Counted from the stretch's first letter, positions 44,205 to 56,500 are shown. The stretch is DNA of 64,000 nucleotides from Siderastrea siderea (GCA_964030785.1 OZ034979.1:40109984-40173983); one strand, 5' to 3'. Notes: generated by a model from the letters alone, not told the origin. Numbers and translations: made by a program.

Positions 44205-46576
44205 TTAATATTTCATACGCGTACCCGCTGGGTATTTGCACTCTTTGCCACCACAGCCGTTAGGACAACATAACATTCCTTCCGGACAGCCTAAGCTGCC
44301 GCATATGTCAGCACAAATGCCAGGGCCAGTTGGTGGAGGACAACCTGGAAGAGGCTGCGCTCGCTTCAGTTCCTCTGCATCTAGAAAATCATTAGTAAAA
44401 CTGAGAATTAGCAGTCGTAACGTTCAGATTGAAACAAGTAGATACGACAAAATACCTCGTGATGACAGGTTATGTAGTCTCTGCAATTGTAACAAAATTG
44501 AAGATGAAACTCATTTTTTACTAGATTGCCCGAGCTATTCTTCGATAAGAGACAGGTTCTTTTCTAAAATAGAGCCTAAAATCTCATTTCTACGACTATT
44601 ATCACATGAGACCTCATTGTCACATCTAATGAATTGTACTGATTATTTTATAAATATTCAATTAATTTCATTCATCTCGTCATGCTTTGAACAGAGAGAC
44701 AAACTAGTTACAGTGCCTACCTCTCTGAATGGTTAAAAATAAGAAATGGTTATAATCTCTTTAGTTATTTCAATTAAGTAAGAAATTGATAATTAAATTT
44801 TAAGTGGCTTTTGCAATACTGTAATACTTTGTTACAGTCATGCAAATAAAGCTTGTTGTTGTTGTTGTAGATCTATTTTAGTTGTTTTAGATACCTCTGA
44901 CTTTTCAATCATTGACTGAATGAGTGACTAAAAGACTGGTTTAGATGGTTTATCACCCTTCAGTGGCTGATTGAATGAGTGAAAAATGAAGCGGAACAAC
45001 AGACTAAAGAAAGAAAGAACGAACGAAGGAACAGACAGGGTAGCTGCACGTGTAAAACGTAATGAGTTACATACCTGTTACCGTGCACACGTGACCACAA
45101 CCGTTAAAGCAGCATTTATGCCTCAGTGGACAATCGGCATCTCCACTGCACTCCTGAACACAAATACCAGTACGTACCCGACATAGAGGCAACGCTGCGT
45201 GCAATAAGACAAAAACGAGTATGTGAGAAAAACAACCAGTTGATCCCAACTGCGAATGACTGAATGAATGATTGAGCAAGCAAACGAACAAAAGCCTAAA
45301 GAAATAACGAGCGAACGAAAGAGAAATAGAGGGAAAGGGTGTGTGTGAATTACAATAGCCAGGAATGATCATAAACAGAAACTATACACAGTTGTAAGGT
45401 ACCTGATTGTCTCATGCACTCGTGGCCACAACCGTTAAAGCAGCATTTTTCATTGTATGGGCATTGTTCATCTGCACTGCACCTCTCAACACAAGGTCCA
45501 AAGCCTGAAGGCTTGGGACAAACACCCGGTTTCTCTAACGTTGCATGCAAGAGATTAAAACAAGTATGTGAGAAACAAGTAACTCTTAAATAAATGAACA
45601 AACCAGTGCAGTCTGTGTGCCACAATTCGACTCGATGCAATAATTTATTTACGCAATAATTTACGCAATAATTTATTATCAATTCAGACTGATGTAACTT
45701 AATTCTTATCTCCTTATATAATTATTACATTATAAGTTCTTTTTGTTGAGTTGTATGCTTTTGCAATACTGTAATAACTTATAGTCATGCAAATAAAGCT
45801 ATTGTTGTTGTTGTTGTGTAGTCGACATTCCAAAACAAAGCAAACGCAACTGTCATTTTTTCTTCCAGCATGGCCACCTCGCTAATTCTGACAACTTCTA
45901 ATTCTGACAGCTTCTTATCCGAGCCAAAGCCCATGCAGTGATGAATTCTTGTTTGCAAAACCCCACCGTTAATCTGTGCATTCCGCTACCCCGTTGTGGC
46001 CCATCAGTGCTTAAATTAACTACCGTCTAGCACTGTAGTTTTGCGGGCGTTTAATTTTGCAGACGGGAACTATTTTTTTGCGGATCTTGAAGAACTGCCC
46101 TGCAAAAATTAGAACCGTTACGACAAAAATTTAGGGCCACACAGTAAGGTTCCCCTGTTAAAAATTCAACAACAAATAATTAAAATAAAATAAATCAGTT
46201 ACTTACGTTGTCGCTTCACAAAAGCAGAACTGGCCTGGTCCTTTCAAAGGATGAAAAAGAAACCAATGTGTTGATAACAGTCAATCACAAAACGAAATTG
46301 AAACATATCAATTAAGAAACGTTACTCTGCTTTAAAAATTTCTTCTCGAAACTAATTTAAAAAATACATGTACATGATCGTAAAATTAGGTGTTTTGGCT
46401 ATAGCTCTTAATTAGCCCTATACAGGAATGGAATTGTGTTGAATAAAACAAGAGAAGCACGATTAAATAAAGAAAAATGCAAGTTTAAACATTTTTAAAT
46501 GTTTAAATATGTTACTTACAGTCACAAGGCAACACACAAGGAACACCAAAAATAAGGCAATTATTGCACGTTTCAT
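44205..46576 (-). CDS. Secreted protein with three WAP domains
   Basis: Five minus-strand exons (46520-46576, 46207-46240, 45403-45534, 45075-45194, 44205-44380) join in phase to 172 aa. Exon 1 encodes a signal peptide ([16 protein letters not shown]). Exon 2 is a short linker. Exons 3, 4 and 5 each encode one WAP four-disulphide core with eight cysteines, including [20 protein letters not shown] and [14 protein letters not shown] proteins are commonly extracellular protease inhibitors, antimicrobial or matrix proteins; which applies here cannot be told. One domain per exon with phase-1 introns suggests growth by exon duplication. The acceptor of exon 5 lies within about 10 bp of a LINE insertion. 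The weakest junction is exon 2, whose acceptor is GAAAG. Confidence 0.78.
44387..44870 (+). mobile_element. 5'-truncated LINE: ORF2 C-terminus and 3' tail
   Basis: The plus strand encodes the end of a non-LTR retrotransposon ORF ([20 protein letters not shown], then [19 protein letters not shown], a Cys/His tail typical of LINE ORF2) and stops at 44736. An AATAAAGC signal and a (TTG)n end follow near 44845-44868. The same 3' end recurs at about 45765-45818. The insertion lies in intron 4 of the WAP gene, opposite strand, with its 5' edge beside exon 5. Confidence 0.75.
45740..45818 (+). mobile_element. LINE 3'-end fragment
   Basis: Carries TTTTGCAATACTGTAATA, GTCATGCAAATAAAGC and a (TTG)n end, nearly identical to the tail of the LINE at 44387-44870. 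Only the 3' untranslated end is present. It lies in the intron between exons 2 and 3 of the WAP gene. Confidence 0.7.
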
Positions 46577-46927
46577 TTTGATATCAACCTATAATCCAAA
46601 ATATAGCGGACGTAAAAGGTGAGAATTTAAATGTCTAGCATCATCAGCATTAGCACCATACTGTCACCCTGCAAACAATGCTCGGCCTCTATTTTGTCCC
46701 ACATGAATCTTTTTTTTTTTTAAGGAGAACTAAGGGCCCATTTATATTGTCTCGGGTACCCGAGACAACAATTCACCTATTTCTTTGATGAGTTTAACGA
46801 ACCGTTTACCTAGGGGCCTCGGCAAGTATGGTAACCCTGGCAGGTGGGACAACTTTTTTCTATATATATATACATATGTATATATATATATATATACCAG
46901 TAAATGGACAACTCAATGAGGGCACAT

Positions 46928-46991
46928 GGATTTTAATACAAATCTGTTTCGTAGACCAACACGGAGTTGGTCCACTCATCAGTTAATCTCC
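46928..46991 (-). ncRNA. Type I hammerhead ribozyme
   Basis: Read on the minus strand, the order is helix I 5' strand GGAGATTAA, core CTGATGAG, a 10-bp stem II (TGGACCAAC/GTTGGTCTA), core CGAAAC, and a short helix III (ACA/TGT around GATT). The cleavage-site A (H17) and the helix I 3' strand TTAAAATCC follow. All conserved core bases (CUGANGA, GAAA, UH) are present, and helix I pairs at TTAA/TTAA and GGA/TCC. Small type I hammerheads of this kind are known from Penelope-like and other retroelements. Activity is not shown. Confidence 0.78.
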
Positions 46992-47050
46992 ATAGATGAT
47001 GAGTGGACCAACTCCGTGTTGGTCTACGAAACAGATTTGTATTAAAATCC
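46988..47050 (+). ncRNA. Hammerhead-like copy with altered core (probably inactive)
   Basis: The right arm of the palindrome repeats stem II, CGAAAC and helix III on the plus strand. The first core base is A instead of C (ATGATGAG at 46996-47003), and the upstream bases no longer pair with TTAAAATCC. The conserved C is required for catalysis in known hammerheads, so this copy should be dead or very slow. Confidence 0.55.
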
Positions 47051-47087
47051 ATGTGCCCTCATTGAGTTGTCCATCTACTGGTATATC

Positions 47088-50037
47088 AGCTCCTTTACGG
47101 TAGAGCACTCTCTTGGCTTCACTGGTGAAAATCACCTGAATTGTATATATATATATATTTGCCTGCAGCGTGTCGTGTAACGTCTGGTTTTTGGTTTTAA
47201 AACAACTGCCAAATTCATCAAAATGTATATCGAATGAAATAATATTTAAGCAAACAGGGAATGCCCTCGCTCCAAGTGTCGTGAGCATCTTGTACTAATG
47301 TGGAACCTCTAACATAATTTTTTATTAGACCTCAGTGCATATCTAGCGGATGTTTTTTGACTGATCAGTTTCAGGTCTCGAAATGTACGGTCGCAAATGC
47401 GAAAAAAAATAACTGCTACAAAATGCGCTGCTAAAAAATTAACTTAGGAGCAAATTTGCTCCTTCAACTTTTGGCCTATTTCCATAGTTAATACATTTTC
47501 TACTCCTTGTTAGACCAAATTTACTCCTAAAATTTTGGACCTAGGAGCAGAATTGTTCCTGGTAAAAAAAATTAATTTCGAGGCCTGAATTCAGTTTACA
47601 GTTGTAGTCTGGTGTCTGGTGCCATGCCGTGAATTGCTTTATATGTCATGAGCAGAATTTTGAATTCGATGTAGTACTTGATTGGTAGCCAGTGAAGCTG
47701 ATATAGGACTGGTGTGATATGGCTAATTACTTAGGTAGCTTAATTGTAAATTAGTCTTGCATTTTGAACTCTTTGTAACTTACCGAATTGTACCTATAGA
47801 GTTATCCATAAAGCAGACCCAAACTTTTCACTCATGATTCGCTTGTCACAGATTCTTCCATGATCAAAATGCGTTAAAGGAAATTTGCATATAGTGAATC
47901 CACGAAGCAAATACTAACTCGCCAAATTATATGACATCATCGTTTCAGCACGAAACGCAAACTAAACTAAAAAGTCTGAATAGTTTTTGATCTATTAAAC
48001 ATTTCGTGTGCATGTGTGTGTATTTGTTGCCTAATTTTACTTTGTTTCGTTTCGAAGTTTTCTTTGTTACTGAATGCACGTACATTTTGTATATCGTCGC
48101 AACTGGGCGAATACTGACTAATGAACATTTATCAGGAGCACACAGCAAAGAAACACTGTTTATCGTCTTTTTGCCTTTTCTATCTTCCTTTATCATTCAT
48201 GGTGATTATTTTCTTATAATTTTAAAGGTAATTTTTGAATAAGCTCATATTTGATTTTCTTTACATTGAAGCCGATACATATCAAAATCTACAAATTTCA
48301 ACAATCTTGGATACAAGCGAGTTAAAAATTCGTCACTCAACAAAACCTTTAAGGAGATTTGACTCTAGCCAAAAACAAACATGAGTGTTGATAAGCAAAT
48401 GGCATAATTCAACTTTGTTTCTAAAGGTCCTTAAACTTTGAAGTGGGATTCTAGGTTCCACTGGAATCGGCCTTTGTTTAGCCTCCCACGCAGTCGTTTT
48501 TAGGGGAGTCGTATTACCCTCCCCTAAAAACGACTGGGTGGGAGGCTAGCCTTTGTTTTGAAGGTAATTTTTGCAGATTATTGACACGATTTTAAAACTA
48601 TATTCAGTTAACTTTTGGAGTCGTTGTTTCAGTGTGAAACAAGTGAACAAGGCGGGCAGTACGTATAAACTGAAACACTGAAACACTTTGCCTAAAAATT
48701 TACCATCCCATCGGTTTTATATTCTAAACTGGAGCCTTCTCAGAAAAGCAATTTTGCATTTTTACTTTTGTGCTGTTTTCGCTGTTTTTCAAATGCGTTG
48801 GACTGGGTAAGGATTAATTGATAAATTTTACTCACCTTCGACAAACGCCCAAACTGAAATGCTATAGATGGCTTCTTCATTCGAAGTGAAGCTTTCCTGA
48901 TAGGCAATAGACTTGAGAGAGGTTTTAATTTTGTCTGGTAAATACAGCTGAATGTAATATCAACAACACAAACTTTAACGAATCAAAAATTGCACGGAAA
49001 ATAGATACTAAATTTTCCCGTTTTGAAAGATATGGATTATAGATACTAAAAACTGCCAAAGAAGGGTTAAGATAGTGCTTCTAAAAAATAGTTTTGAATT
49101 TAGTTTGATATTATAACTTTTTTACACCACGAAGAAGCCGCATATAACCATTTTAATCAACACAATACGATATTTTGCTCTAGAAAGGTTTGATTTTCGT
49201 GATTGTCATAGAACTTGAGAGGTATCAAGTTTGGCTGCTGAATATGTAACACAATGGTGCAAAAACGCATAACGAATTGACGAAAAGGAAAACAAAGTCT
49301 GTTTTCTCCTGCAAAAGTTTTTTTTTTTTTCACATAACTATCAATTACAAAATGGCGGACTGCATAAAAACGACTTCTATTAAAGCTGTAAGCTGATACA
49401 AAGTGTAGTTAAAGAGTATACATGCCATTCCCTTGCAAAATATCTCGGCTAGATTGTTTTGATTTTTCTTTCTTTTTGAGCGTTTTATTCTTTATTTCTG
49501 ATTTTGTTGTGATGAATTTTAACTTGAACGTGAACCTTGTTAACGATTGTCCCAACTCGAACTAATGGAGGAACTAAACAAGAAAGTCAGACCACAAAAA
49601 CAAACTGAGTTATTTATAATTTTGACATTCAAAAACCTCATTAATTCAAAGCTCGAAAATCGTTAACTCTCCAGTTAATTAGCTGTCACATCTTTGCTTA
49701 CAACTGAACAAAGAAAGAGCAACGTGGATGACACATTTGTCTGCCAATTATGATCAAAATAGAATTTCTTCAAACCAAATTATTGATCGTTCAGACGCGT
49801 TCCTGAGTCTGTTACCTTTGCGAGATCTGAGAAATCACAATTCGCCTTGCAGTCCCGTCCTTTCCATCTACAACACCATTCCCTATTTTCCTGCCATTTT
49901 AAATAGCAATGGTCTGCTTTATTGTTGGAGCCGTGACATACAGGCTGCAACAATAACTCTCACTTCCAGAATCTTTCTCTCTTCTTTCGGCGTCGAATAA
50001 CTTTTAACATTAAAAGAGGATCCCTCTATTTTAAGTG
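47088..50037. other. Intergenic region, no gene seen
   Basis: Apart from the palindrome at 48479-48551, I see AT-rich sequence with no supported exon. The promoter of the second MCT gene is probably near 50300-50590, just after a SINE. Confidence 0.45.
48479..48551. repeat. Compact palindrome, about 30-bp arms
   Basis: TAGCCTCCCACGCAGTCG at the left pairs with CGACTGGGTGGGAGGCTA at the right, and both arms continue through TTTTTAGGGGAG. About 10 bp separate them. It is a fold-back MITE or hairpin with no coding content. Confidence 0.75.
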
Positions 50038-50290
50038 GAGGCGCGGTGGTGCAATGGTTAGCGCGTTGGACTTCAGATCTGAAGGTCGCTGGTTGAAGGC
50101 CCAGTCCCTGCCATCGTGTTGTTTCCTTAGACAAGAAAAACTTTGCCCCACATTGTCTCTCTCCACCCAGGTGTATAAATGGGGACCGGTGACATACTGC
50201 TGGGGGTAACCCTGCGATGGACTAGCATCCCATCTAGTGGGAGTAGCAATACTCTCAGTTACTTCATGCTACCGGAAAACTGAGTTACGC
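50038..50290 (+). mobile_element. tRNA-headed SINE, second family
   Basis: The A box (TGGTGCAATGGTTAGCGCG) and B-like box (GGTTGAAGGCC) precede a body with CTCCACCCAGGTGTATAAAT, CCTGCGATGGACTAGCATCC and GGGAGTAGCAATACTC. Related fragments occur near 610-620 and 42740-42800. It lies about 300 bp upstream of the second MCT start. Confidence 0.65.
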
Positions 50291-50590
50291 AAACCTCTCC
50301 GAGTTCTTATTGGCTCTGCTTCTTGGATATTTTTGTCTGGTGGGGACTATTACTCGCTCAACATTGGTTATCTGAAACTAACATTTTGTCGGGAAATATT
50401 TTTATAAATGATAGGTATATTTTTCTCTTTGTGTTTACATCCACAGATCATCCGGTCATCTTTTACCAGGCCAAAGAAACAACAAATTTCACTAACAAAA
50501 ATACAGCACCCCGAGTCCTGTCCTTGGCATAAAACACCGTATAAACAGTTATAGCCAGCTCAAGAGACAAGTAAGGTTCATCAATCAAGA

Positions 50591-53028
50591 ATGAAGCAAG
50601 GTGCTGCCGAAGATACAACCAAAGCTTTGAACACAAACGCATGCGCTGCCGAACGAGCCCAACCTGCATTACAATTGGGAGAGCAGACAGAGGACGATTC
50701 CCCTCCCGAGGGAGGGTGGGGATGGGTAGTCTGTTTAGGTGTTTCTCTGGTCAATTTCTTGACTGTTGGACAACAGAATTCGGCGGGTGTGGTGTACGAC
50801 GCCATGATGGATGAATATTCAACACCGAGAGGAGCAACAGGTACAGGTCTAGACAATTTCTTGTTGCGGAAAAATGATAATGATAACCTTTGTAGACTTC
50901 AGGGCCTCCTTTGATAACCTTTATACTTTTTGATAACCATTAAAACCTTTTTATGACCTTAAAGATAACTACAGCCAATCAGAAAGCCTGAAATTTAAGC
51001 CTTTTGCGTAGCAGTATCCTAGCGATTATATTCTACCGCGAAAGTTTACCTTTCAATATCACCGCAAATTAAAATTCCCAGGAGAAAACTGATACTGCTG
51101 AACCAAAGGCCCATTTGCTAGTAGGATATGAATCAAATGGTTCACTTCGTACGGCTAAAGCGACTTTCGATCTTCGATCTTCTTCGATCTTCCACTGATA
51201 TGCAACCTCAATAGCCGAAGCTTGTGATATATTTTAACATAAAATACGTCGATTTTATGCCATGAGCCATGTCAGTATATGGTACTAGATTACTCTATGT
51301 TCCCGATCCCTGCTTATTATATTTTTTCTTCTCTCAGCATGGGTGACTTCGCTAGCCTCCAGCACGATGTATCTGTTCGCTGCTGTTGCCACGTCTCTCA
51401 CTGAACGTTATGGAAGCCGAATAGTGGTGATCGCTGGCTCATTTGTCTCGGCTTTAGGACTCCTCGCCAGCTCCTTTGTAACAACACTTCCACCTCTGTA
51501 CGTGACCTATGGCGTCATTTGGGGACTAGGATCAAGTCTTGGTTTATTTCCCTCGCTCGTGATTTTAACCAGGTACTTTAGAAGACGCCTGACCTTTGCA
51601 TCCGGAATAGCTTTGGCTGGCGCGGCGTCAGGGGGCTTGGTATATGGCCCCACAATACAGATGCTGTCGTCCACATTTGGTATTTCAACGACGTTTCGGA
51701 TTCTAGCGGGTCTACAGACTCTGATGCTTTTGTGCGCGTTGGCTTTTCGACCAGTAACTCGGGTGACAGGAACAAATCAGCGGCAACGTAAAACGAGATT
51801 TGACTTGAGTGTGTTTAAGAACAGAACTTACGTTATTTGGGTGGTAGCCCAGTGTACGTTTATGGTGGTATTTCTTGTCCCTTTTGTCCATTTGGTGAGT
51901 TCCTCTTTATTTCACGTTTTGTGGATCGTTGACTGTTTGATTGTTGATTCAACCATACATGCAATCTGATGCGTGCGTCTGTCCGTTTCTTCGTTCGTTC
52001 TTTCCTTTTTGCCAAGTTATCAATTATTTGATTGACCAATTAATTATCCTTATTATTTGCAGGGCCCCACTGAAAAACACCTTGGTGATGTGGACACCCT
52101 GGATAAATATTATTATTATTAATTAATTTTAATTAAATCAAATTATTTATTTTTGCTCATTCATTCATTCATTCATTCATTCATTCATGCTTATTCATTT
52201 GTTTTTACTGTTCGATTTGCTTCATGCATATTTCATTTAAACTACCTCTATTCGTGCGTGCAACATGCGATTCGTAGAAACAAGAGAGCTGAAAAGTTAT
52301 CCCTGATTTCATTTTCTTGCAAGCGGATAAATTGTAGTTTAGCTCAGAGGAGTGGCTAGCGGCTCTCAGCTCGCCGTCATTTCCAGCTTGCCGCCTGATG
52401 CTACTTTGTGTGAGTAACATACACATTTCGATTAGCTTAAACATCTTTTCTTCTTTCACAGGTTCGCTTCGCAGAAGACAAAGGCGTCAGCAAAACCAAG
52501 GCTTCTTTGTTGACAGGTTTCATGTCCATAGGTGGAGTAATCGGCAGTTTAGTTTTCGGTGCACTGTGTGATTACCCACAATTCAACCGACTTAAAGTCT
52601 GCTCGACATCCGTGTTACTCATCGGCGTTTTCTCTTCTGTTGTTACCGTGGCAACAAGGTACGAATGGATAAGCGTTTACGCCATTGCCTTTGGTTTGTG
52701 TGACGGTTGCTATGAAATGTTAATACCCGCTATTACTCGAGATCTTGTTGGTGTGCAAAAGGTTGGACACGCTATTGGCGCTCTCTACTGTTTAATGGCG
52801 TTTCCGAAAACGTTGGGTCCGCCTATCGTGGGGTGGATTTTTGACGTGTCCAAAAGTTACAGCGTGTCATTTTACGTTACGGGTGGCGTGGCCGCCTCAG
52901 CCGCGTTCATGATGTTTGGACTTAACTGCATTAAACCTAGTCAACAGCCAGATGAAGAAAGGGAAAGGTTATTGCCTTCAGAAGAGCATGAAGAATCGGG
53001 AACACGAAAAAGACTGCTGTACGCCTAG
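50591..53028 (+). CDS. SLC16/monocarboxylate-transporter-like protein
   Basis: Exons 50591-50840, 51338-51894 and 52462-53028 join in phase to about 457 aa. EGGWGWVVCLG opens TM1 (residues 40-50), YFRRRLTFASGIA sits in the loop before TM5, and 12 hydrophobic segments are expected. Intron positions and phases (after one base of a Gly codon, then phase 0 after HL) are the same as in the nested minus-strand gene. Several blocks are near-identical, for example GSRIVVIAGSFVSA. This is therefore a local paralogue in opposite orientation. The C-terminal tail is shorter, with an acidic EERERLLPSEEHEE stretch. Plasma-membrane location follows from the family; the substrate is unknown. Confidence 0.88.
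52158..52189. repeat. Microsatellite (CATT)n
   Basis: About seven CATT units in intron 2 of the second MCT gene. Confidence 0.85.
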
Positions 53029-53533
53029 TATGCGTGGCCGATAAAGAAGTCAGTCGAAATGTATTGGTCTGGCGGAATGGGGATATCAGGATTGCAAGAT
53101 GAGGCTTTCTAGAGATTGTGATGGCTGGATACTTGTTACTTTGTGCAGTGAGTTGCCAAAAGATATCGACACCTTTTTCCTAAAGCGAGAACAAAAACAT
53201 AAAGCAAAAATGTCTCTTCCGCTCAACTTACACTATTGTAAGGGAAACATTTGAGACATTGTTACATGCATCGTGTTTATCAGTATGATCATGTATTGAA
53301 AACTAAAATGTTAAATCAAATAGCTTTTAGGGAGGATGGGTGGGGCATCGTGCTAACTTTTTTATTCCCTCTGTTTTCGTTTAGTTCTGTTTATCGTTTT
53401 TTTTTTTTTGGCGGGTAGGGGAAAAGGGGGAGGAGGAGTGGAGTTAGGGGTGGGCCCAGGAGGGTACTCCCTTATTCAAGCTATATGCCGATCATCAAGA
53501 ACCTTAACACCTCCGCTGTCTCCAGAGGCCAGT
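53029..53533. other. 3' flank of second MCT gene up to the satellite
   Basis: Presumed 3' untranslated sequence followed by a poly-T/G-rich stretch (53396-53440). The satellite starts abruptly after TGTCTCCAGAGGCCAGT, a 17-mer also present at about 42238. Confidence 0.4.
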
Positions 53534-56500
53534 GCTGCATGCACAAAGGTCAAAAAGGCATTCAAATCCTTTGGGACCATCAGAATAAAAATTCCTTATG
53601 TTGAATTGTACGTAGAATGCACGATATTTGCGATCCTTAGTATAAATACCCCAATTTCTCTAGCAGCCACAGAGCCAAGAACATGCTGCGCAATGCTGCA
53701 CAGAGGCGCAATAATAATGCAAATCCCTCGGGGCTATCAGAAAAAAATGTTTATTGCGTAGAAAGTCTGCAATTTTGTCGGTAAGGTTGAAATTTTAGTG
53801 TATAGCAAAAGTCATTGTGGCGCTTGTCTTACAGGATTTGGCGATACTTAGTTTGTCGACACTTTTTGTGGCCTAGAATTAGGCCCAAAAACTTAATTCG
53901 CGGTCTCATCTGCATGCACAAAGGTCAAAAACGCATTCAAATCCTTTAGGACCATAAGAATAAAAATTCGTTTTGTTGAATTGTAAAAAGAATGCACGAT
54001 ATGTGCGATCCTTAGGGTAAATACCCCAATTTGTCTAGCAGCCACGGAGGCAAAAACATGCTGGAAAATGCTGCGCAGAGGCCCAATAATAATGCAAATC
54101 CCTCGGGCCTATCAGAAAAATTGTTTCTTGCGTAGAAAGTCTGCAATTTTGTCTGTAACATGGAAATTTCAGTGTATAGCAAAAATCATTGTGGCGCTAT
54201 TCTTATAGGATTTGGCGATACTTAGTTTGACGACACTTTTTGTGGCCTAGAATTAGGCCCAAAAACTTAATTCGTGGTCTCAGCTGCATGCACAAAGGTC
54301 AAAAAGTCATTCAAATCCTTTGGGACCATCAGAATAAAAACTCGTTTTGTTGAATTGTACAAAGAATGCACCATATGTACCATCCTTAGGGTAAATACCC
54401 TAATTTGTCTAGCAGTCACAGAGGCAACAATATGCTGCGCAATGCTGCGCAGAGGCCCAATAATAATGCAAATTCCTCGGGGCTATAAGAAAAAAATGTT
54501 TATTGCGTAGAAAGTCTGCAAATTTGTCTGTAAGGTGGAAATTTCAGTGTATAGCAAAAATCATTGTGGCGCTGTTCTTATATGATTTAGCGATACTTAG
54601 CTTGTCGACACTTTTTGTGGCCTAGAATTAGGCCCAAAAACTTAATTCGCTGTCTCAGCTGCATGCACAAGGGTTAAAAAGGCATTCAAATCCTTTGGGA
54701 CCATCAGAATAAAAATTCCTTTTGTTGAATTGTAAAAAGAATGCACGATATGTGGGATCCTTATGGTAAATACCCCAATTTGTTTAGCAGCCACAGAGGC
54801 AAAAACATGCTGCGCAATGCTACGCAGAGGCCCAAAAATAATGCAAATTCCTAGGGGCTATCAGAAAAAAATGTTTATTGCCTAGAAAGTCTGCAATTTT
54901 GTCGGTAAGGTTGAAATTTTAGTGTATAGCAAAAGTCATTGTGCCGCTTATCTTATAAGATTTGGCGATACTTAGTTTGTCGAAACTTTTTGTGGCCTAG
55001 AATTAGGCCCAAAAACTTAATTCGCGGTCTCATCTGCATGCACAAAGGTCAAAAACGCATTCAAATCCTTTGGGACCATAAGAATAAAAATTCGTTTTGT
55101 TGAATTGTAAAGAGAATGCACGACATGTGCGATCCTTAGGGTAAATACCCCAATTTGTCTAGCAGCTACGGAGGCAAAAACATGCTGGGAAATGCTGCGC
55201 AGAGGCCCAATAATAATGCAAATCCCTCGGGGCTATCAGAAAAATTGTTTCTTGCGTAGAAAGTCTGCAATTTTGTCGGTAACATGGAAATTTCAGTGTA
55301 TAGCAAAAATCGTTGTGGCGCTATTCTTAAAGGATTTTGCGATACTTAGTTTGACGACACTTTTTGTGGCCTAGAATTAGGCCCAAAAACTTAATTCGCG
55401 GTCTCAGCTGCATGCACAAAGGTCAAAAAGTCATTCAAATCCTTTGGGACCATCAGAATAAAAATTCGTTTTGTTCAATAGTACAAAGAATGCACCATAT
55501 GTACCATCCTTAGGGTAAATACCCTAATTTGTCTAGCAGTCACAGAGGCAACAATATGCTGCGCAATGCTGCACAGAGGCCCAAAAATAATGCAAATTCC
55601 TCGGGGCTTTAAGAAAAAAATGTTTATTGCGTAGAAAGTCTGCAATTTTGTCGGTAACATGGAAATTTCAGTGTATAGCAGATATCGTTGTGGCGCTATT
55701 CTTATACGATTTGGCGATACTTAGTTTGTCGACACTTTTTGTGGCCAAGAATAAGGCCCAAAACCTTAATGCGCGGTCTCAGCTGCATGCACAAAGGTCA
55801 AAAAGTCATTCAAATCCTTTGGGACCATCAGAATAAAAATTCGTTTTGTTCAATTGTACAAAGAATGCACCATATGTACCATCCTTAGGGTAAATACCCT
55901 AATTTGTCTAGCAGTCACAGAGGCAACAATATGCTGCGCAATGCTGCACAGAGGCCCAAAAATAATGCAAATTCCTCGGGGCTATAAGAAAAAAATGTTT
56001 ATTGCGTAGAAAGTCTGCAATTTTGTCGGTAACGTGGAAATTTCAGTGTATAGCAGATATCGTTGTGGCGCTATTCTTATACGATTTGGCGATACTTAGT
56101 TTGTCGACACTTTTTGTGGCCAAGAATAAGGCCCAAAACCTTAATGCGCGGTCTCAGCTGCATGCACAAAGGTCAAAAACGCATTCAAATCCTTTGGGAC
56201 CATTAGAATAAAAATTCCTTTTCTTGAATTGTACAAGGAATGCACGATATGTGCGATCGTTAGGGTAATTATCCCAATTTGTCTAGCAGCCACAGAGGCA
56301 AAAACATGCTGTGCAATGCTGCGCAGAGGCCCAATAATAATGCAAATCCTTCGGGGCTATCAGAAAAAAAAAATTATTGCGTAGAAAGTCTGCAATTTTG
56401 TCGGTAACATGGAAATTTAAGTGTATAGCAAAAATCATTGTGGCGCTATTCTTATAGGATTTGGCGATACTTAGTTTGACGACACTTTTTGTGGCCTAGA

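Larger units (their letters stand above)
46892..47087. repeat. 85-90-bp-arm palindrome bearing hammerheads
   Basis: Arms 46892-46981 and 46997-47087 are almost perfect reverse complements separated by about 15 bp. They are bordered by (TA)n tracts at about 46859-46896 and 47145-47158. After the right arm, CTCCTTTACGGTAGAGC resembles the CTCTTTACGGTGGCC downstream of the hammerhead-like motif at 39.5 kb, suggesting related retroelement termini. Confidence 0.8.

Noticed and set aside
44236..44736. A 166-aa gene on the plus strand
   Set aside because: The frame is a chance join of antisense WAP exon 5 with the LINE ORF2 end.
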